From Candidatus Accumulibacter meliphilus (GTDB lineage: Bacteria; Pseudomonadota; Gammaproteobacteria; Burkholderiales; Rhodocyclaceae): a stretch of 41,089 bases of DNA. The stretch's first letter is position 1; every line of letters starts with the position of its first letter. The stretch spans positions 1 to 41,089 of the forward strand of contig QPGA01000038.1 in assembly GCA_003332265.1 (NCBI GenBank), read 5' to 3'. Both the position numbers and the translations under genes were made by a program. Under the pieces are notes generated by a model, which did not search any database, was not told where the DNA came from, and saw only the letters and a program-made list of their open reading frames with translations. Shown one piece after another: positions 1 to 7,572 of the stretch.

Positions 1-890
<890 letters not shown>

Positions 891-1074
891 GCTAGAATTT
901 TACGTTGTTTCGGGACCGCCCGGCGTCGTGCGCGCCGCCTGGCCGAGTTGTCCGGAAACAAGTTTCTTTTACGACGTTTCGTTTCTCCCCGAGCTCTGAC
1001 GTCTCTTGAAGCCTGCTGCGCAGGCCCGACCGAGAGAGGTGCAGCTCAGCAACCGGCCAACTTAGGAAACATCC
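891..1074. promoter_or_regulatory. Divergent intergenic region between uvrB and the aminotransferase gene
   Basis: This 184-bp gap must hold promoters for both divergent genes. A Shine-Dalgarno-like AGGAAAC precedes the aminotransferase ATG. I could not pick out convincing -35/-10 pairs for either direction and found no LexA box, so uvrB regulation here is not evident from sequence. Confidence 0.45.
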
Positions 1075-2277
1075 ATGACCGCCTCGCTTTTCGCCGCCGT
1101 TGAAATGGCTCCCCGCGACCCGATTCTCGGCCTCACCGAATCATTCAACGCCGACCCCCGGTCGACCAAGGTCAACCTTGGCGTTGGTGTGTATTTCGAC
1201 GACAACGGCAAAATCCCGCTGCTGGCGGCCGTCAAAGCGGCCGAGAAAGCACGCCTGGAAGCCATGCCGCCGCGCGGCTACCAGCCGATCGACGGTCTTC
1301 CGGCTTATAACCAGATTGTCCAGAAACTGCTCTTCGGCGCCGATTCGGCCCTCCTCGAAGCGGGCCAGGTAGCGACCATCGAAGCGCTCGGCGGCACCGG
1401 CGCCCTGAAGGTCGGTGCCGATTACCTGCGCCGACTGCTGCCGGCGGCCAAGGTGTACATCAGCGATCCGAGTTGGGAGAACCACCGCGCGATTTTCGAG
1501 TACGCCGGTTTCGAGGTCGACGCGTATCCCTACTACGACGCGGTGGGCCGTGGCGTCGATTTCGCCGCCATGACGAGCGGACTGAACAGCTTGCCGGCGG
1601 GTTCGATTGTCGTCCTGCACGCCTGCTGCCATAACCCGACCGGTGCCGACCTCGACCAGGCGCAGTGGCGCGAAGTGATCGACACGCTCAGCGCTCGCGG
1701 CCTGGTCGCCTTCCTCGACATGGCCTACCAGGGCTTTGCCGACGGCATCCGGGAAGACGCGCAGCTGCTGCAATTGTTTGCCGCATCGGGACTGCAATTC
1801 CTCGTCGCCAGCTCGTTTTCCAAGTCCTTCTCGCTCTACGGCGAACGGGTCGGCGCCTTGTCGGTGGTCACCGCCAACCGCGATGAAACGGCACGCGTCA
1901 TGTCGCAGGTCAAGCGGGTGGTGCGGGCCAACTACTCGAATCCGCCGACGCACGGCGGCGCCATTGTCGCGGCGGTGCTGGCCAGCGCCGAGCTGCGCCA
2001 GATATGGGAGGCCGAACTGGCCGAGATGCGTCAGCGCATCCTGGCCATGCGCGTCAGCCTGGTCGACAAGCTGCAGGGCAGGGGAGTGAGCACCGACTTT
2101 TCCTTCGTCACCCGCCAGCGCGGCATGTTCTCCTACACCGGGCTTGACGTCGCGCAGGTCGACCGCATGCGCGACGAGTTCGGTATCTACGCGGTAGGCA
2201 CCGGTCGCATCTGTCTGGCCGCGCTGAACACCCGCAACATCGACTACGTCGCCGACGCCATCGCCGCGGTTCTCTGA
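1075..2277 (+). CDS. Aromatic/aspartate aminotransferase (fold-type I, AspC/TyrB family)
   Basis: A 400-residue PLP-dependent transaminase that moves amino groups between aspartate or aromatic amino acids and 2-oxo acids in the cytoplasm. The N-terminus (DPILGLTESFNADPRSTKVN, followed by LGVGVYFDD) is the class I substrate-binding segment of AspC/TyrB enzymes. HNPTGADL is the conserved Asn-Pro-Thr-Gly stretch. SSFSKSFSLYGERVG carries the Schiff-base lysine at about residue 250. Length matches the family (about 397-400). The start is supported by AGGAAAC seven bases upstream. A strong terminator follows directly, so the gene is probably monocistronic. Sequence alone cannot separate tyrosine-preferring from aspartate-preferring enzymes, so no symbol is given. 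Confidence 0.93.
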   Translation: MTASLFAAVEMAPRDPILGLTESFNADPRSTKVNLGVGVYFDDNGKIPLLAAVKAAEKARLEAMPPRGYQPIDGLPAYNQIVQKLLFGADSALLEAGQVATIEALGGTGALKVGADYLRRLLPAAKVYISDPSWENHRAIFEYAGFEVDAYPYYDAVGRGVDFAAMTSGLNSLPAGSIVVLHACCHNPTGADLDQAQWREVIDTLSARGLVAFLDMAYQGFADGIREDAQLLQLFAASGLQFLVASSFSKSFSLYGERVGALSVVTANRDETARVMSQVKRVVRANYSNPPTHGGAIVAAVLASAELRQIWEAELAEMRQRILAMRVSLVDKLQGRGVSTDFSFVTRQRGMFSYTGLDVAQVDRMRDEFGIYAVGTGRICLAALNTRNIDYVADAIAAVL

Positions 2278-2297
2278 CGCTTGCTTTGCTGCACGTG

Positions 2298-2325
2298 AAA
2301 CGCCGGCAATGCCGGCGTTTTTTTT
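2298..2325 (+). terminator. Rho-independent terminator after the aminotransferase gene
   Basis: A perfect 10-bp stem (AAACGCCGGC / GCCGGCGTTT) with a 3-base loop is followed by an unbroken run of T. It lies 20 bases after the stop codon. Confidence 0.93.
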
Positions 2326-2368
2326 CAGCGGCGCGCGCATCACTCCTGCTCAAGAACGCAACACGACT

Positions 2369-2614
2369 TTAATGTCAAAGTCGCGCAAGCGACTCACGAA
2401 ACTCCCGTCTCCCCTTGCGGGAGAAGGGTCAGGGGAAGAGGGAAACGGTCATGACTTTCATGATCCGGGGTGTCTCCACATGTCATGACCGTTAATGTCA
2501 AAGTCGCGCAAGCGACTCACGAAACTCCCGTCTCCCCTTGCGGGAGAAGGGTCAGGGGAAGAGGGAAACGGTCATGACTTTCATGATCCGGGGTGTCTCC
2601 ACATGTCATGACCG
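2369..2614. repeat. Two tandem copies of a 123-bp intergenic repeat
   Basis: Copy 1 spans 2369-2491 and copy 2 spans 2492-2614; they look identical by eye. Each copy contains a CTCCCG...CGGGAG hairpin and a GGTCATGAC...GTCATGACC inverted repeat about 25 bp apart. Identity runs three bases further (TTA, 2615-2617), and those bases form the TAA stop of the minus-strand gene that follows. The duplication therefore ends exactly at that gene's 3' end. The CTCCCG-type hairpin resembles dispersed palindromic repeats found between genes in many proteobacteria. No coding capacity is evident. Confidence 0.9.
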
Positions 2615-4582
2615 TTAGTTGCTTTCCAGTAGCGGCGTCTTCAGCGTGCCGCTGATCAAGATCGGAATGGTTGGATCGGCACGTCCCCGCATCTGCACGG
2701 CCATGCGGCCGCGCAATTGCAGATCGTCGTTCACTTCGATCTGACCGGTAGACTGCATCGTTCCGGCGTGCAGGAGCAGACGCGAGAATCGATAGCGCTC
2801 GGGGGTCAGGCTGATCGCGCCGGTGAGTTGTTCGAAGCGGGTGGCGCCACCAAGCGTCGCCGGGTTGTCGGAAAAGCGGCGCACCGCCTCGGGAAGGTCG
2901 ATACCTCCCAGGCTTCCCCTGTTTACCGTGAAGCTCCCCTGGCCGTAAATAGAGCGCGCGATGGTGGACCAGGTTTCGGACATTGCCGAGAAGCGCAGAA
3001 CGCCGGCAAGGTCACCGTCGAACTGTTCGCCGACTCCCAAAGCCGCGCCGAAACGCTTGGCGCTGATCCGTTCGAAGGCAATTTCGCCAGTAATTGCAGG
3101 CGGCCCGTCCCCGTGCACGGTGACTGTACCGCTGATGCGGCCGGAGAATATGCGTAAATCCATGTCCTTGATCACGAACCGTGGACCGTCAACATCTCCC
3201 TTGAAGCTGAAGGAGTCGAAGCGATACGGCGAATTCGGCGATGGCCGCCAGGCGTGCCCCTCTGCGGAGAGCGTCAGCTGGCCGGCGGCTGGCTTGGCCT
3301 CGACTTGCAGGCTGCGGTCAGCAGACTTCAGCGACACTGACTCCAGCAGCCCATCGGCAGACAAGGCCACCTCACCGCTCAAATCGTCAAAGCCAAGCCC
3401 GGCGAAGCTGATGTTGGCATTGCTGATCGTCACGCGCTGCACGCCAAATTTGGCAGACTCGCGAGCAGTGGCCGCGAACATTCGCGACAGGCCGGTCAGT
3501 GCTGTCGCCGACAGGTCGAGGTCGCGCAATTCCATTTCCGCGAAAACGATTCTTGGTGAAAATAGCGTGCCGAGCTCTGGCCGGAGGCGCAGTTCGGCGA
3601 TTTGCATCAGTTCCTCGCCAGCGGCGTTTCCGACGCGCACGTTGGCGAGCAGCAAGCCAGGCCGTGGATAGATCGTGACCCGCATTTCTTCGATACTTAT
3701 TTTCTGGCCGGTCGTCTCCGCGAGCGCGCTTTCCACCGTCGGGAGATATTGCGAATAGGGAAAAAAGAAGGCCGTCAAGACCAGCAAAGCGCTCAACAAA
3801 GCGCTGCCGAGCATTGCTGCCATCGGCCAGGTCATGGGTAAGCGACGGCCTTGAAGCGACTTCAGATCGGGTCCTTCACCCTCCCTGGCATCGTCCGTCC
3901 CGCCGCCCAGCAGCGCCTTTACGCGCGCGACAAAAGACGGCGCCGCCTGCTCGGCAGTGTCCTCCGGCGGCGCTGTTGGCGCCGCCGAGACTTCCTCTTC
4001 CTTGTTGAAGAAAACAGTGCGCGACTCGGGACCGGGTACGGAATTTCTCGGCGGCAAGCTGGATGCGAGCGGCGGCGATGACGTTGCCGCGAGTGAAAAC
4101 CGCTTGGGGCTTTCTTCCGGCGCAGGAATCAGCCGCGTTACTTCCGCATCCGGTAAAGAGTGACGAGGGGGGGGCGGTTCCGTTCTCTTGCCGAAGGTGG
4201 AAAATTCGGACAAGGGCTGGGCAGTCCTGGCCTTGATCTGTTGTGCCAGCCGGCGGCCACGCGTCCATACCGAGTCCTCCTCGACCCGCCGCTCGATGAA
4301 GCCATCGTTCTCGAGCTCGAGGAGCGCGCTCAGGGTGAGTTGTTGGTTGCCCGTCTTGTCGCACAGCTCGGCGACGGTCGCATTGCCGTCGACCAGAATC
4401 AGCACCATGCGAAGATTTCTCTGGACGACCCTCGTCCGCTGCAACATGGCCTCTTCGCCGGAGGTTGTCTTGGCGTAAATTAGCTCGGAGTCGGTCTGGT
4501 CGGGGTCCATTTTCGCACTGTCATCTTGCCCGGTAATGAGCAACGGTTTTTTCGGTTTTTTCGCACAATCGGCATTGTGCAC
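2615..4582 (-). CDS. AsmA-like membrane-anchored protein with N-terminal winged-helix-like region
   Basis: A 655-residue protein read from a GTG at 4582; an in-frame ATG at 4510 (MDPDQTDSELIYAK) is an equally plausible start, and neither has a strong ribosome site. Residues about 40-110 (VLILVDGNATVAELCDKTG, then ALLELENDGFIERR) look like a winged-helix domain. A Pro/Ser-rich linker follows to about residue 240. One transmembrane segment (MLGSALLSALLVLTAFFFP) lies near residues 257-275. The remainder (ISIEEMRVTIYPRPGLLLANVRVG, continuing through RISAKRFGAALG) resembles the periplasmic repeats of AsmA-family proteins, which are implicated in envelope lipid transport. The role is inferred from the family; the cytoplasmic domain may be a separate sensor. 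The stop codon lies in the end of the 123-bp repeat. Confidence 0.7.
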   Translation of the reverse strand: MHNADCAKKPKKPLLITGQDDSAKMDPDQTDSELIYAKTTSGEEAMLQRTRVVQRNLRMVLILVDGNATVAELCDKTGNQQLTLSALLELENDGFIERRVEEDSVWTRGRRLAQQIKARTAQPLSEFSTFGKRTEPPPPRHSLPDAEVTRLIPAPEESPKRFSLAATSSPPLASSLPPRNSVPGPESRTVFFNKEEEVSAAPTAPPEDTAEQAAPSFVARVKALLGGGTDDAREGEGPDLKSLQGRRLPMTWPMAAMLGSALLSALLVLTAFFFPYSQYLPTVESALAETTGQKISIEEMRVTIYPRPGLLLANVRVGNAAGEELMQIAELRLRPELGTLFSPRIVFAEMELRDLDLSATALTGLSRMFAATARESAKFGVQRVTISNANISFAGLGFDDLSGEVALSADGLLESVSLKSADRSLQVEAKPAAGQLTLSAEGHAWRPSPNSPYRFDSFSFKGDVDGPRFVIKDMDLRIFSGRISGTVTVHGDGPPAITGEIAFERISAKRFGAALGVGEQFDGDLAGVLRFSAMSETWSTIARSIYGQGSFTVNRGSLGGIDLPEAVRRFSDNPATLGGATRFEQLTGAISLTPERYRFSRLLLHAGTMQSTGQIEVNDDLQLRGRMAVQMRGRADPTIPILISGTLKTPLLESN

Positions 4583-4824
4583 TTAGTTGCCGCGCGCGGA
4601 AAGCCGGACATGCCCCTATGCTGCTTCCCCTGCCGCAATCGAGCCTTCATCGCCCACGCTGGCCGTAGCGGGCGGCGGCCGACCGGCGGTCACGCGAAAT
4701 ACAGCAGTGAGGCCGCCCAGGCGAGATCCGCGCTGCATTCGGAAGCTTCACGGCCAGTCACCACTTTGCCGCTCGCGAGAGTTGACGAGCCGCATTCCAA
4801 TGGCTAGAATGCGCCCTCTCGTGT
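4583..4824. promoter_or_regulatory. tRNA-Asn promoter region
   Basis: This gap has no convincing gene. It contains a near-consensus sigma-70 promoter: TTGACG at 4782-4787, a 17-bp spacer and TAGAAT at 4805-4810. Predicted initiation is near 4817, a few bases before the mature tRNA 5' end. Confidence 0.75.
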
Positions 4825-4900
4825 TCCTCGATAGCTCAGTTGGTAGAGCGTCGGACTGTTAATCCGTAGGTCCCTGGTTCGAGCCCAGGTCGGGGAGCCA
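4825..4900 (+). tRNA. tRNA-Asn (anticodon GTT)
   Basis: A 76-nt cloverleaf with encoded CCA. The acceptor stem TCCTCGA pairs with TCGGGGA, the D-arm is AGCTCAGTTGGTAGAGC, the anticodon loop is CTGTTAA with anticodon GTT, and the T-arm is CCTGGTTCGAGCCCAGG. The 3' 46 nt are repeated exactly at 32310-32355. This is the integration site of the island, and the 3' half of the present gene was supplied by the island. Confidence 0.97.
4855..4900 (+). repeat. attL core (46-bp direct repeat)
   Basis: Identical over 46 bp to 32310-32355, with mismatches immediately on either side. It covers the anticodon loop to the CCA end of tRNA-Asn, a standard target for tyrosine integrases of satellites and islands. 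Confidence 0.95.
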
Positions 4901-4916
4901 GAAAATTCAAGCACTT

Positions 4917-4942
4917 AGCCAATCCTTCTGGGTTGGCTTTTT
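4917..4942 (+). terminator. tRNA-Asn terminator carried by the island's left end
   Basis: The stem AGCCAA / TTGGCT with a 10-base loop is followed by a T-run. A similarly placed but different terminator (AGCCCA / TGGGCT) lies after the right-hand attachment site, so the island appears to have replaced the chromosomal terminator with its own. Confidence 0.8.
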
Positions 4943-4953
4943 GCTTTCTGGCC

Positions 4954-4980
4954 TTCTGGTAAGCGTGTGGTAAGCAGATT
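4954..4980 (+). promoter_or_regulatory. Probable integrase arm-type site, left end
   Basis: TTCTGGTAAGC, five bases, then GTAAGCAGATT. The GGTAAGC unit is repeated with an 11-bp period. The same arrangement occurs at 32168-32194 in the same orientation with only the five central bases changed. A pair shared by both ends suits integrase or excision-factor binding. Confidence 0.6.
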
Positions 4981-5043
4981 CGAGCAATCCGAATCAGTTC
5001 TGCACGCGGAGCCAGTGAGTGCGCTACTCGCTTCGGCTGCTGC

Positions 5044-5523
5044 CTATACCGTCGCCGGCTCAGCGATTCGTGCAGCCTTCGCACTGACCAGAGACACAAG
5101 CACAGACGGTTCCTGCGCGGCCTTGCCTGCAACGCGCTGTCGAATGGCGTCGGCGATGCTGACTTCGTCGGTGCCGGCCGGTCGATCCTTCCACATCCCA
5201 AGATGCCACCCTTGCAGCTCCAGAGCCCGCAGCGCCACCGCATGACTGGCCATCAAGACGTTGCCGCCTTTGTCAGTCGTCATGCTCATGGCGCTCTGTT
5301 TGACGGCTTCGAGGTCGGCCAGCACCTTGTCCTGCGTGATCCCGGTACGTAGCGCCCTGGCGTCCATGCGCTTGCTGATTGCTTCCTGAACTGTAGTTTT
5401 CTGCAGTAGCTGATAGCCGATCTCTGACGCTCGCCGGGGACTGTACCCCGCGCGAATTGCTGCTTTGGTCGCGACCAAGTCACAGAGATACTCGTCAACG
5501 AAACGACTTTGCCTTGGCGTCAT
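5044..5523 (-). CDS. Phage terminase small subunit (TerS)
   Basis: A 159-residue protein of the Terminase_2 family. The N-terminus (MTPRQSRFVDEYLCDLVATK, followed by AAIRAGYSPRRASEIGYQLL) is the characteristic helix-turn-helix DNA-recognition domain, and a helical oligomerisation region follows. TerS binds pac/cos DNA and directs the large subunit. No large terminase is encoded nearby, so it would have to work with a helper phage's packaging motor, as in PICI satellites, or be a remnant. The ATG overlaps the stop of the preceding gene by 4 bp and has GGGAG upstream. It is the last gene of a five-gene coupled operon running from 6632 to 5044. Confidence 0.85.
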   Translation of the reverse strand: MTPRQSRFVDEYLCDLVATKAAIRAGYSPRRASEIGYQLLQKTTVQEAISKRMDARALRTGITQDKVLADLEAVKQSAMSMTTDKGGNVLMASHAVALRALELQGWHLGMWKDRPAGTDEVSIADAIRQRVAGKAAQEPSVLVSLVSAKAARIAEPATV

Positions 5524-5735
5524 TGCATCTCCCTTCTGACGGTCGCAACACTACCGTCGCTCGCTCGGTCTTGTGCCACGAGCCAATCGCGGTAGGCCCG
5601 CAAACTACCGAACTCGGTCATTACCGCCGCACGAGTCGTTCCTGCCCTTTCAAACGCCCGGTCGAGTTCCCAGCCAACGTCATTGCTTTGTCGGTATTGC
5701 TCCAGCTTCGTCACGCGACGTTTTAACGGGCTCAC
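5520..5735 (-). CDS. Small satellite/phage protein of unknown function (RRVTKLE N-terminus)
   Basis: 71 residues, unrecognised. It begins MSPLKRRVTKLEQ, a basic amphipathic start shared in outline with the next two upstream genes. The rest is helical and charged (ELDRAFERAGTTRAAVMTEF, then SLRAYRDWL). It overlaps both neighbours by 4 bp (ATGA junctions), which argues strongly that it is translated. Confidence 0.72.
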   Translation of the reverse strand: MSPLKRRVTKLEQYRQSNDVGWELDRAFERAGTTRAAVMTEFGSLRAYRDWLVAQDRASDGSVATVRREMQ

Positions 5736-5998
5736 AAGTCAACATCCTGTTCGGACAGCAGAATCACTCGGGCTGGTCGTCGGTGAGTGCCGGCCAAGGC
5801 CTCGGCCCTTGATCTTGCCATGAAGTCGTCTTCGGACTCGTCGGCTTGCCGGTCCACAACTTTGTCGCCGATGATCGCTCGGGCAACCTCCCCGGACTCT
5901 GTCCGAATGATTCGCCTGACGATGAGCTTGACGCCGTTTGCCTCGGGGTTTGCCGCTGCTTCCAGCTTGGTCATGCGACGAGCCAGACTGGCGCTCAT
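5732..5998 (-). CDS. Small satellite/phage protein of unknown function (RRMTKLE N-terminus)
   Basis: 88 residues, unrecognised. It begins MSASLARRMTKLEA, then a beta-rich stretch (KLIVRRIIRTESGEVARAII), an acidic segment (RQADESEDDF) and RRPARVILLSEQD. It overlaps the downstream gene by 4 bp and the upstream gene by 1 bp (TAATG), within the TerS operon. Confidence 0.72.
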   Translation of the reverse strand: MSASLARRMTKLEAAANPEANGVKLIVRRIIRTESGEVARAIIGDKVVDRQADESEDDFMARSRAEALAGTHRRPARVILLSEQDVDL

Positions 5999-6201
5999 TA
6001 CGCCGACTCCCGTTCAGCGATACGCGCTTCCACCGCCTTGCCGTCCGCGTCGATTTCCACAACACCACCGCCAGAAATCAGCCGAACGCGAGACGCTACC
6101 CGCATGGTGCCCGGCTCGATCATGTGAATGACGAAGTCGAGACCTTTGTAAATACGAATCGAACGTTCCAGCTTTCTGACCCGTTGCTGCAATGCGTTCA
6201 T
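5998..6201 (-). CDS. Small satellite/phage protein of unknown function (RVRKLE N-terminus)
   Basis: 67 residues, unrecognised. It begins MNALQQRVRKLERSIRIYKG, again with the Arg-x-x-Lys-Leu-Glu start, and is followed by a short beta-rich part (FVIHMIEPGTMRVASRVRLI). Coupled to the flanking genes by 1-bp and 4-bp overlaps. Confidence 0.7.
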   Translation of the reverse strand: MNALQQRVRKLERSIRIYKGLDFVIHMIEPGTMRVASRVRLISGGGVVEIDADGKAVEARIAERESA

Positions 6202-6632
6202 TTGGCTGCTTCAAGTGCGGCGATACGTGCTTCAAACTCTTGAGTCTCAAGCGCCTTGCGGCGCGCCTCGACGATTCCGGCCAAGGTTGCTGCCTCTCCC
6301 GGCAGGATGTCGCCGGCCGCCACCGCCTGCAAGATGACTGCCTGAGCTTGAGCGACGCCATCAGCAGAGCCCGTATCCGGTAGGCTCAGGAAGATCGGAC
6401 GCTCCTTTGCCGGTGGCACCAGGCGTTCAAGTACCAGCCTGGCAGCGCTCATGTCTCCCTGTTTGGCCATTTCGACGATCTTCTTGGCGATGGCGTCGGC
6501 GCCTTCCTCCATGGCGGCTAATGCCACGAGGGTTACGCGGTTCCTGCTGCCTGCTGGTCGGCCTTTTGGATTTCCGCTTTGACCGGGTTTCCAGCCAGGC
6601 CGCAGGCTTTCGGTTTTCGTCTTGTCGCTCAT
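6198..6632 (-). CDS. DUF5681-type phage protein
   Basis: 144 residues. The N-terminal phrase PGWKPGQSGNPKGRPAGSRN is the signature of DUF5681 proteins, which are common next to terminase genes in phages and islands and are thought to act in packaging, although function is unproven. The remainder is helical (VALAAMEEGADAIAKKIVEM, then RLVLERLVPPAKERP), ending in a coiled-coil-like tail. A GAGGT sequence lies 8 bases before the ATG. First gene of the coupled operon ending with TerS. Confidence 0.8.
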   Translation of the reverse strand: MSDKTKTESLRPGWKPGQSGNPKGRPAGSRNRVTLVALAAMEEGADAIAKKIVEMAKQGDMSAARLVLERLVPPAKERPIFLSLPDTGSADGVAQAQAVILQAVAAGDILPGEAATLAGIVEARRKALETQEFEARIAALEAAK

Positions 6633-6652
6633 TCGTTGTACCTCGACGGTGT

Positions 6653-6937
6653 TTATTCAGTGCGCCGCTTGTCTTTTGTGACACTCACGAAACCATATCG
6701 CCGGCCAATCTCGACCCAAGCTCGCTCTGCAGAGCGTCGCGCTGGTTCTGACGTTTCGACACGTGTCAGGAGCGCCAGCAGCGCCCGTAGTGAAGCATTT
6801 TGCTCGTCGCCTATCGCGTCTATGGTCGCCCGCCTGTCGCGCGTTCGCTGAGCGCGCTTGCGCTCGCTGTCAGTCATCGGTCGATCACCCTTGGGTGGCC
6901 TTCCTCGTTTTGTGACTGTCACAGAGCTGTCCGGCAT
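6653..6937 (-). CDS. Small basic protein, putative DNA-binding, unknown function
   Basis: 94 residues with a Lys/Arg-rich N-terminal half (KRGRPPKGDRPMTDSERKRA) and a helical C-terminal half (LRALLALLTRVETSEP). I cannot name a family; the GRPPKG stretch resembles an AT-hook-like minor-groove motif. It begins VTVTK-like and ends VSVTK-like, which creates repeated GTCACAAAA DNA words at both gene ends. The next gene downstream on this strand starts 20 bp later. AAGAGAAAG precedes the ATG. It is the last backbone gene before the BREX cargo. Confidence 0.68.
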   Translation of the reverse strand: MPDSSVTVTKRGRPPKGDRPMTDSERKRAQRTRDRRATIDAIGDEQNASLRALLALLTRVETSEPARRSAERAWVEIGRRYGFVSVTKDKRRTE

Positions 6938-7358
6938 CGCTTTCTCTTGTAATACGTGATTGTCACAATAATATCATAGCGACCACGTTTGCCACCTTCG
7001 TCGCCCGAGGCGTTGCGCGGTTGTCGATAATCAGGAAGGCGGCACGCGGCCCATCCTGTTGAAAAACTCACTTTTTGACATCCGTGCCGATGTCCTTCTC
7101 CGGTCCTTCCACAGGCTGTTAACCCTTCGCCCTTCGCCACCGGCACCAGGGTGGTCCGCAGTCCGGCTTGGGGAGGCGGGGGCGGTGTGACGCAGTCCGC
7201 CGCTTTCCTCAAAGCAGTATGTTCGTTCTCATCTACTTTTACCTTGTCACGTTGGGTCTTGTTTGGTCTCATGGATGGTGGTAGTTTCGCTGCACGCTGC
7301 GGGGAAGCCTGCTCAACGGCGTGCGCAGCCTGCGCTTTTTTTTTCGGGAGGGCCGACG
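6938..7358. promoter_or_regulatory. Leader and promoter region of the BREX operon
   Basis: A 421-bp stretch with no gene I believe; a 158-residue minus-strand frame here has low-complexity, implausible composition. It should contain the promoter for the minus-strand gene at 6937 and for the BREX operon. A palindromic ATTGTCACAAT lies at 6960-6970. A terminator-like hairpin (see 7323-7344) sits directly before the first BREX gene. Confidence 0.55.
7323..7344 (+). terminator. Terminator-like hairpin in the 5' leader of the BREX operon (possible attenuator)
   Basis: GCGCA-GCC-TGCGC is followed by nine T residues and ends just before the GGGAGGG ribosome site of the first gene. The stem is short (5 bp). 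An upstream segment GCTGCACGC (7289-7297) could instead pair with GCGT...GCAGC (7319-7329) and so disrupt the hairpin. Regulatory meaning is an inference. Confidence 0.5.
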
Positions 7359-7571
7359 ATGCCAGAACCCTGGGTCTCCGTGGACGAAGTCGCAAACCAC
7401 CTAGGCGTGGCCAAGGACTCGGTCTACCGCTGGATCGAGCAGAAGGGCCTGCCCGCTCACCGCGTCGGCAGGCTCTGGAAGTTCAAGCTCTCGGAGATCG
7501 ACGAGTGGGTCCATGCCGGGGGTGCCGGGCCGGACGATGACTCTGCAACCGGAACGCGGAAAGAGAAGTAG
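7359..7571 (+). CDS. Excisionase/MerR-type helix-turn-helix protein at the head of the BREX operon
   Basis: A 70-residue DNA-binding protein. Residues 5-50 (WVSVDEVANHLGVAKDSVYR, then WIEQKGLPAHRVGRLWKF) form a MerR/excisionase-like helix-turn-helix with the usual winged GRLWKF turn. Start chosen at 7359 because GGGAGGG lies six bases upstream; a longer GTG-started frame would cross the poly-T hairpin. Proteins of this type commonly precede methyltransferase-containing defence operons. A role as operon regulator is likely but not shown. It ends 1 bp before brxF. Confidence 0.87.
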   Translation: MPEPWVSVDEVANHLGVAKDSVYRWIEQKGLPAHRVGRLWKFKLSEIDEWVHAGGAGPDDDSATGTRKEK

Positions 7572-7572
7572 G

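Noticed and set aside
1141-2343. 400-codon minus-strand frame opposite the aminotransferase
   Set aside because: Shadow frame in GC-rich DNA; the plus strand has all catalytic motifs, and the antisense protein has no recognisable character.
7263-7358. Upstream extension of the HTH gene from an earlier start
   Set aside because: The extension crosses a poly-T hairpin and lacks a ribosome site, whereas 7359 has GGGAGGG at ideal spacing.
6919-7395. 158-codon minus-strand frame before the BREX operon
   Set aside because: Pro-rich and patchy composition, no ribosome site, and it overlaps the real start of the HTH gene and the poly-T hairpin.
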